Source: DATKJS01 sp964551995
Lineage (GTDB): Bacteria; Acidobacteriota; Aminicenantia; Aminicenantales; Saccharicenantaceae
Direction: 5' to 3'
NCBI GenBank assembly: GCA_964551995.1
Contig: CAZKFD010000008.1
Coordinates: 1-64,000 of the forward strand
DNA length: 64,000 bases
Below, in pieces: positions 59,533 to 64,000 of this stretch (within the stretch, counting starts at the first letter, position 1; each line of letters begins with the position of its first letter). The notes beneath the pieces are model-generated. The model searched no databases. It was not told where the DNA came from and was given only the letters and a program-made list of their open reading frames with translations. A program made the translations under genes and the position numbers.

Positions 59533-60954
59533 TTAGTCGGCCGCCTCCCGGACGACGGGCGAGGGCGACTCGCCGCCGAATTCCCCCTCCCAACGGGCGA
59601 TGACCACGGTCGCGAAACTGTTGCCCAGGACGTTGAGGGAGGTCCGGGCCATGTCCATGAGCTCGTCGATCCCCAGGATGATGAAGACGGGCTCGGCCGG
59701 CAGGTTGAACTGGGCGACGGCCCCCAGGAGGATCACGAGCGAGGCGCGGGGCACCCCCGCCACCCCCTTGCTGGTCAGCATGAGGGTGAAGACCAGGAGC
59801 AGCTGGTGGCCGAAGCTCATGTGGATGCCCGCCGACTGCGCGACGAAAACCGCCGCCAGAGAGAGGTAGAGGCTCGAGCCGTCGAGGTTGAAGCTGTAGC
59901 CCGTCGGCATGACGAAGGCCACGATCTTGCGCGGGACGCCGATGGCTTCCATGGCTTCCATGGCCCGGGGCAGCGCGGCCTCGCTGCTGGTCGTGGCGAA
60001 GGCCAGAGTGACCGGATCGGCGACGGCGAGGAGGAACTTCTTGATCGGGGCCTTGATGAGGACGGCCACGGGCAGAAGGACGACGAGGAGGAAGACGAGG
60101 ATGGCCGCGTAGAAGGTCGCCAGGAGCTTGAACAGGTTGACCAGGACCCCCAGCCCCATGTGCCCGACGGTGTAGGCGATGGCGCAGCCGACCCCCACCG
60201 GCGCGAACAGCATGACGATGTTGGTGAACTTGAACATGAGCTCTGCCAGGCTCTCCGTCAGCGTGAGGAGCGGCCGGCGCTTGGGCTCGGGAATCAGGGC
60301 CAGGGCGATGCCGAAGACGACGGCGAAGATGACGACCTGAAGGATCTGACCCTCGGCCACGGCCTTGGCGATGTTCTCGGGGAAGATGTGGACGACCATG
60401 TCGTCGGCCGACTCGTGGCCGGCGGCGAGCTGCTCGGTCTGCGGCGCGGCCGGGAGGCGGATGCCTTTGCCAGCCTGTGAGATGTTGATGGCTGCCAGCC
60501 CGATGAACAGGGCCAGTGTGGTCACGATCTCGAAATAGAGCAGAGCCTTGATGCCCATGCGGCCGACCTGCTTGAGGTCGGAGTGCCCGGCGATGCCCAC
60601 CACGAGTGTCGCGAAAAGCAGCGGGGCGATGATCGTCTTGATCATCCGCAGGAAGATCAGGCTGAAGATCCGCAGGTGAACGGCGACGGCCGGAACATCA
60701 TGCCCGATCCCGGCGCCGACGACCATGCTGACGACGATCCACGTCGTCAGGGACCGGCGCTGGACGGCATGAGCGATGAGGAGGACCGTCGCGAGCCAGC
60801 GCAGGACGAAGATCACGTTCAGGGAAACGGCCGCGACGCCGAGGCTGCGGAGGGCGACGAGCAGGGCCAGGATCGAGATCGCGGCCAGGGCCGGGCCGGC
60901 GAAGGCGCTCTTCCGGGGCGCCGCGCGCCGGGGATTTCCGTCCTTGCCGTCCAT
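59533..60954 (-). CDS. Dicarboxylate/amino acid:cation symporter (DAACS, GltP/DctA family)
   Basis: 473 residues, multi-pass. Re-entrant loop motif ATTSSEAALPRAME, GYSFNLDGSSLY, and the C-terminal DELMDMARTSLNVLGNSFATVVIARWEG with the substrate-contact Asp/Asn. The N-terminus carries an extra 60-70 residues of helices (LAAISILALLVALRSLGVA) before the usual first helix. It imports glutamate, aspartate or C4-dicarboxylates with Na+ or H+. Confidence 0.92.
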   Translation of the reverse strand: MDGKDGNPRRAAPRKSAFAGPALAAISILALLVALRSLGVAAVSLNVIFVLRWLATVLLIAHAVQRRSLTTWIVVSMVVGAGIGHDVPAVAVHLRIFSLIFLRMIKTIIAPLLFATLVVGIAGHSDLKQVGRMGIKALLYFEIVTTLALFIGLAAINISQAGKGIRLPAAPQTEQLAAGHESADDMVVHIFPENIAKAVAEGQILQVVIFAVVFGIALALIPEPKRRPLLTLTESLAELMFKFTNIVMLFAPVGVGCAIAYTVGHMGLGVLVNLFKLLATFYAAILVFLLVVLLPVAVLIKAPIKKFLLAVADPVTLAFATTSSEAALPRAMEAMEAIGVPRKIVAFVMPTGYSFNLDGSSLYLSLAAVFVAQSAGIHMSFGHQLLLVFTLMLTSKGVAGVPRASLVILLGAVAQFNLPAEPVFIILGIDELMDMARTSLNVLGNSFATVVIARWEGEFGGESPSPVVREAAD

Positions 60955-60998
60955 CGCTCGAGGCCCGAATTCTAAAGAAATCCGCCTCCGAAGTCAAT

Positions 60999-61027
60999 TT
61001 GAAATCGGGGTGCGAGTGTGCTATGGT
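60999..61027 (+). promoter_or_regulatory. Promoter of the MinD-like gene
   Basis: TTGAAA (60999-61004), 17 nt spacer, TGC-TATGGT (61022-61027). The ATG at 61046 follows after a short leader with no ribosome site. Confidence 0.4.
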
Positions 61028-61045
61028 AAGGGTCGCGCGAAGCAC

Positions 61046-61987
61046 ATGGATTCGAGGATCTGGGCTGTCGGAGGAGGAAAGGGCGGCACCGGCAAGAGCT
61101 TCGTGTCGTCGAGCCTCGCCCTCTATCTTGCGTCCCTCGAGCGCGACGTTCTGCTCGTCGACGCCGACCTCGGAGGCCCGAACCTTCACACGCTGCTCGG
61201 CATGCCGAACGGCCACCCGGACGTCGGGGATTTCCTGACCGGTCGGGTCGCCCTCCTGGACGGCGCGGCCGTGGAAACGCCGTTCCGCGGGCTGAGGATC
61301 ATCCGGGGGACGGCGAATGTCCTGTTCATCGCAAACCTGAACCATTATCGAAAGCTCAAGCTCTTGCGCCAGATCCGGCGCCTGCCGGCCCAGGACATCA
61401 TTCTGGACCTCGGCACGGGGAGCGCGTTCAACACGCTGGATTTCTTCCTCAGCGCGAACTCCGGGATCCTCGTCGCCACGCCCGAGCCGACGGCGATCGA
61501 AAACTCCTACCTGTTCCTGAAGTCGTGCATCATGAGGGTCCTCAAGCTCTACATGGACCACTTCCGGATCCCGGACCTCCACAGGAAGATGCTCGAGCAG
61601 ATCGAGAAGAACTCCCAGTCGCTCTACGGCTTTTTCAAGTCCCTCGCCGAGTCCGACAGGTCCTACGGCACGATCCTCTACCGGGCCCTCCGGAACTTCA
61701 GACCCTGCCTGGTGATGAACAAGGTCCGGGACGAGCGGGAGGCTGAACTCGGAAAGGCCGTGGCCGACGTCGCCCGCAAGTACCTCCTCATCGACCTCCA
61801 CTATCTCGGGGCGGTCCCCTACGACGAACGGATTCACGCCTCCCTGAAGGCCATGCAACCCTTCCTCCCCGCTCACCGGGACTCCCCCGTCGCCAAGTCC
61901 GTCCGCGACATCGCCGAGGAACTGGCCTATTCGGTCGAGTTTTCGCACCGCACCCCCCCCGAAGTGCGCTTCCCGGGGGCCCGATGA
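61046..61987 (+). CDS. MinD/ParA-family ATPase (FlhG-like)
   Basis: 313 residues. Deviant Walker A GGGKGGTGKS at 9-18, switch LLVDADLGGPNLHTLLG, and Walker B-like DIILDLGTGSAFNTLDFF. The middle contains an inserted helical region (RVLKLYMDHFRIPDLHRKMLE). No C-terminal amphipathic targeting helix is obvious. It overlaps the next gene by 4 nt. MinD-like ATPases position polar complexes or divisomes; no flagellar or min genes are near, so the cargo is unknown. Confidence 0.9.
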   Translation: MDSRIWAVGGGKGGTGKSFVSSSLALYLASLERDVLLVDADLGGPNLHTLLGMPNGHPDVGDFLTGRVALLDGAAVETPFRGLRIIRGTANVLFIANLNHYRKLKLLRQIRRLPAQDIILDLGTGSAFNTLDFFLSANSGILVATPEPTAIENSYLFLKSCIMRVLKLYMDHFRIPDLHRKMLEQIEKNSQSLYGFFKSLAESDRSYGTILYRALRNFRPCLVMNKVRDEREAELGKAVADVARKYLLIDLHYLGAVPYDERIHASLKAMQPFLPAHRDSPVAKSVRDIAEELAYSVEFSHRTPPEVRFPGAR

Positions 61988-62364
61988 TCAAGAGGATCGA
62001 CGACTGGAACTACTACGAGCTCCTGAACGTCGAGAGGACCGCCTCCAAGGAGGAGATTTGGGAGGCCTACCAGGCCGCGCTCGAAACCTACCGGCCCGGC
62101 TCGCTCGCCTCCTACAGCCTCGTGACCGAGGAGGAGCGGAGCCTGATCATGGAACGGATCGAGGAGGCCTACCGGACGCTCCGGGAGCCGGAGAAAAAGC
62201 GCGACTACGACATGGCCCTCCTCAGGCGCTCGTTCTATTACTCGCCCAAGGCGTCATTCAGAAAATCCCTGGGCAAGGTCGAGATCGAGGAGATCGCCCC
62301 CAAGCGGAGCTTCTGGAGGAGGATCCGCGGCTTCTTCTCGCGGCGGCGCCCGGGCAACGCCTGA
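61984..62364 (+). CDS. J-domain-like protein lacking the HPD motif
   Basis: 126 residues. NYYELLNVERTASKEEIWEAYQ and RIEEAYRTLREPEKKRDYDMALL match the helices of a J-domain, but the invariant HPD is RPG (residues 37-39), so it should not stimulate a DnaK ATPase. The C-terminus is basic (RSFWRRIRGFFSRRRPGNA) and may bind membrane or nucleic acid. It overlaps the MinD-like gene (ATGA), so the two are coupled and likely work together. Confidence 0.75.
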   Translation: MIKRIDDWNYYELLNVERTASKEEIWEAYQAALETYRPGSLASYSLVTEEERSLIMERIEEAYRTLREPEKKRDYDMALLRRSFYYSPKASFRKSLGKVEIEEIAPKRSFWRRIRGFFSRRRPGNA

Positions 62365-62371
62365 GCGTGCC

Positions 62372-62746
62372 TCAATACTCCTTCACGATATCGTCGGCCG
62401 TGCCGAAAACCCCGTCGGGACCCGAGGAGCTGAGGCGGAAAGAGGAGTCCGAGAGGCGTTCGTACCTGATGCGTCGCCCCCAGGCGTCGAGAAGCCCGTT
62501 CCCCAGAGGACGCGACCTCTCCAATTGAGCGAGGTCCTCCGGCAGGCCCTGGCCGTCCGCGGCATACTCGAGGATCACCCGGGCCAGGGCGTCCAGGCTG
62601 GCTCCCGTTACCGTGACTTTCATCTTGGCGTATTGGTCGACCTCCGTCTGGAGGGCGCCCTTGCCGCTCGGGCCCTTGCCGAAATAGAGGAAATAGACGA
62701 CGACGAGCCCGAGGAGCAGGACGATCAGCAGTCCCCTGGTTTTCAT
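62372..62746 (-). CDS. Small membrane-anchored pseudopilin-like protein
   Basis: 124 residues. One N-terminal helix (TRGLLIVLLLGLVVVYFLYF), a central helix (LDALARVILEYAADGQGLPEDLAQLE) and the C-terminal pattern LLDAWGRRIRYERL with SSSGPDGVFGTADDI, resembling type II secretion GspG-type ends. It lacks the prepilin cleavage site GFTLIE, so it is anchored rather than a true pilin. GGGGAGG precedes the ATG. Confidence 0.7.
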   Translation of the reverse strand: MKTRGLLIVLLLGLVVVYFLYFGKGPSGKGALQTEVDQYAKMKVTVTGASLDALARVILEYAADGQGLPEDLAQLERSRPLGNGLLDAWGRRIRYERLSDSSFRLSSSGPDGVFGTADDIVKEY

Positions 62747-62786
62747 GTGTGCCTCCCCGCCGCGGCCGTGAGGGCGGCGGCGCCGC

Positions 62787-63734
62787 TCATCCGGCTGGCC
62801 CCTCCCCCGGCCGGAAATCCGAAAGACGCCAGGCATAGGCGGCGATGCAGAACGCGATTCTCCGGGCCACGGCGTCCGGCACGCCGTCCGCGTGCCGGGA
62901 CTGGAGGCGCATATCACACGTTTCGTTGACATAATCGACGACAAGGAAGCGCCCCCGGACATCCCGCACGATCTCCGTGGAGAAGAACCGAAGTCCGCTG
63001 ATGCCGGCGATCGTCCGGACGATGGCCGGGATCGGCTCCAGTGCATAGGCCGCAATTTGCGCGTCCCCGAGCTCGGCATAGAGGTGGCTGCGGTCGTCCC
63101 ACCAGGCGCAACAGACCTCGTCAAGGATGAAGAACCCGCGGAACCAGAACCTTTTCCCGTCCCTCTCCTCCGGGATGACCTTTTCCTGGAGGAGGTATTT
63201 GTCCGACGGGAAGGCCAGCCGGGCGGCGAGGGCGTCGCCGACGCCCAAGGCGTTTTCGACGACGCCCAGGGAGCCGCCGGTCGTGTTGGCCGGCTTGATG
63301 ATGAACGGCGAGCCCAGCGGCGCCAGGTCCTCCGGGCTCAGGCCGGGATTCTTCTCGCTCTCGTACGACGGGAGGATCACCGTGTGCGGCGTATGGAGAC
63401 CGTGGGCGATGAACTCCAGGTGCATGGTCGCCTTGTCCGAGGCCCAGCGGAGCCTCTCGACGGGATCGATGACCTCCCGGCCCCTGGCGACGGCGATCGC
63501 CTGGAGCTCCAGGAACTCAGAAGAGGAGCCCGCCGTCCGGTCGAACAGGACGCGGAAATCGAGGCGGCCGGACCGGAATTCCTCGAGACGTTCCGCCGCG
63601 TCGGCCGGAGAGATCGCCAGCGTCCGGAGCCCGAGGCCGCGCGAGGCCGCCTCGATGAGGCGAACGAAATCCCAGTCGTATTCCCAGTCGAGGGAAATGG
63701 CCAAGTCGTAGGACGCGATCTCTCCCATGATCAT
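62787..63734 (-). CDS. ATP-grasp family protein of unknown substrate
   Basis: 315 residues. The N-terminal part (SYDLAISLDWEYDWDFVRLI) is a pre-ATP-grasp domain, followed by SDKATMHLEFIAHGLHTPHT, the ATP-binding FIIKPANTTGGSLGVV and the metal-site stretch VVDYVNETCDMRLQS. ATP-grasp enzymes form amide or thioester bonds through acyl-phosphates. The substrate cannot be inferred. The next downstream gene on the same strand is the pseudopilin-like gene, 40 nt away. Confidence 0.8.
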   Translation of the reverse strand: MIMGEIASYDLAISLDWEYDWDFVRLIEAASRGLGLRTLAISPADAAERLEEFRSGRLDFRVLFDRTAGSSSEFLELQAIAVARGREVIDPVERLRWASDKATMHLEFIAHGLHTPHTVILPSYESEKNPGLSPEDLAPLGSPFIIKPANTTGGSLGVVENALGVGDALAARLAFPSDKYLLQEKVIPEERDGKRFWFRGFFILDEVCCAWWDDRSHLYAELGDAQIAAYALEPIPAIVRTIAGISGLRFFSTEIVRDVRGRFLVVDYVNETCDMRLQSRHADGVPDAVARRIAFCIAAYAWRLSDFRPGEGPAG

Positions 63735-63866
63735 CCCCGCGGACCAGCCGGCCCTCCCGCAGCGGCGACGGCCGGCCGCGGTCCACGGCGATTGTGATAT
63801 ATTCCGGCCGGCCTGTCAAACGCCCGGCCCGGGGGGGAGCGTCCTGAGGATCGCGCGGCCGGCGGT

Positions 63867-63895
63867 TTGACCGGCTGTCCGCCGTATGGTATAAG
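63867..63895 (+). promoter_or_regulatory. Promoter of the APC permease gene
   Basis: TTGACC (63867-63872), 17 nt spacer, extended TGG-TATAAG (63890-63895). GAGAGGAG precedes the ATG at 63924. Confidence 0.65.
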
Positions 63896-63923
63896 CCTCA
63901 GGAGACCCGAGAGAGGAGCGCGC

Positions 63924-64000
63924 ATGACCAGCCGGCTTTTTCGGACCAAGCCCATGGCCCAGATCATGGCCGAAACCCAGGTCGAGGGCCACAAGCTACG
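63924..64000 (+). CDS. APC-family amino acid permease, N-terminus only
   Basis: Only 25 full codons are visible (MTSRLFRTKPMAQIMAETQVEG...). LFRTKP followed by a Glu-rich stretch and a basic segment matches the cytosolic start of cationic amino acid transporters of the APC family, just before the first membrane helix. A strong promoter and ribosome site precede it. The gene continues beyond the window. Confidence 0.55.
   Translation, partial: MTSRLFRTKPMAQIMAETQVEGHKL

Noticed and set aside
1..64000. tRNA, rRNA or CRISPR array
   Set aside because: No tRNA-like T-loop in an intergenic region, no rRNA-like sequence and no regularly spaced repeats were found by eye.

Overview
The window is about 65% GC, densely coded on both strands, and looks like chromosome from a Gram-negative bacterium. 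It has BamA, a LolC/LolD lipoprotein-export pair, FabZ, TatD, an S55 (SpoIVB-type) protease, a SpoIID-like protein with no other sporulation genes, a large Ser/Thr kinase with TPRs, and extended -10 promoters. This mix suggests an Acidobacteriota-like lineage, possibly Candidatus Aminicenantes. That placement is inference: no rRNA or tRNA gene was seen. No phage, plasmid, CRISPR array or intact transposase was found.

Layout. 0-3.6 kb (-): an SOS-type unit lexA-dinB-dnaE, with dnaE running off the left edge. 3.8-6.0 kb (+): ECF sigma factor, probable membrane anti-sigma and a secreted or membrane protein, with overlapping ends. 6.2-12.1 kb: a small acidic protein, a lipoprotein HtrA-like protease, an NTF2-like protein, a receptor-type Ser/Thr kinase and an SPFH protein. 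12.3-16.7 kb: hutH-SDR operon, SDR-type L-threonine dehydrogenase and spermidine synthase, the last two separated by an AT-rich inverted-repeat element. 16.8-22.5 kb (-): SpoIID/LytB-domain protein, a two-gene ABC exporter with a trailing NAD(P)-binding gene, and a CbiX-like chelatase. 22.6-26.7 kb: a truncated secreted-protein gene, an NtrC-type regulator, and a GAF/PAS/GGDEF protein. 27-36.3 kb: a LolA-like secreted protein, then a long minus-strand block whose transcription order is GNAT protein-ribH-nusB-lysS-lolC-lolD-bamA-fabZ. 36.5-46.8 kb: a Lon-like protease, pseudouridine synthase, two MacB-type permeases, an AlaX-type editing protein, a short RNase HIII, an amidohydrolase and EF-P. 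46.8-58.5 kb: a beta-propeller protein, S55 protease and serine-palmitoyltransferase-like enzyme (-), then (+) an extended SDR, FabH-like synthase, a degenerate DUF885 protein, TatD, YajQ and polyprenyl synthase. 58.5-64 kb: CYTH protein, omega subunit, dicarboxylate symporter, a MinD-like ATPase paired with a degenerate J-protein, a pseudopilin-like protein, an ATP-grasp protein and the start of an APC permease.

Points that stand out. (1) A roughly 125-nt intergenic element occurs twice (6.1 and 21.8 kb). It has a near-identical loop core, but the outer stems differ in sequence and still pair, which points to a structured RNA or repeat family. (2) The histidine ammonia-lyase has Ala-Cys-Gly instead of Ala-Ser-Gly at the MIO site. 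(3) EF-P carries Arg at the modified tip position. (4) An SPT-like enzyme, a divergent extended SDR and a distant GNAT protein could make sphingolipids, while the bamA-fabZ cluster lacks lpxD and lpxA. (5) A DUF885 protein has lost its expected metal and catalytic residues. (6) Several -10 boxes lie 6-9 nt from the start codon, implying leaderless mRNAs.
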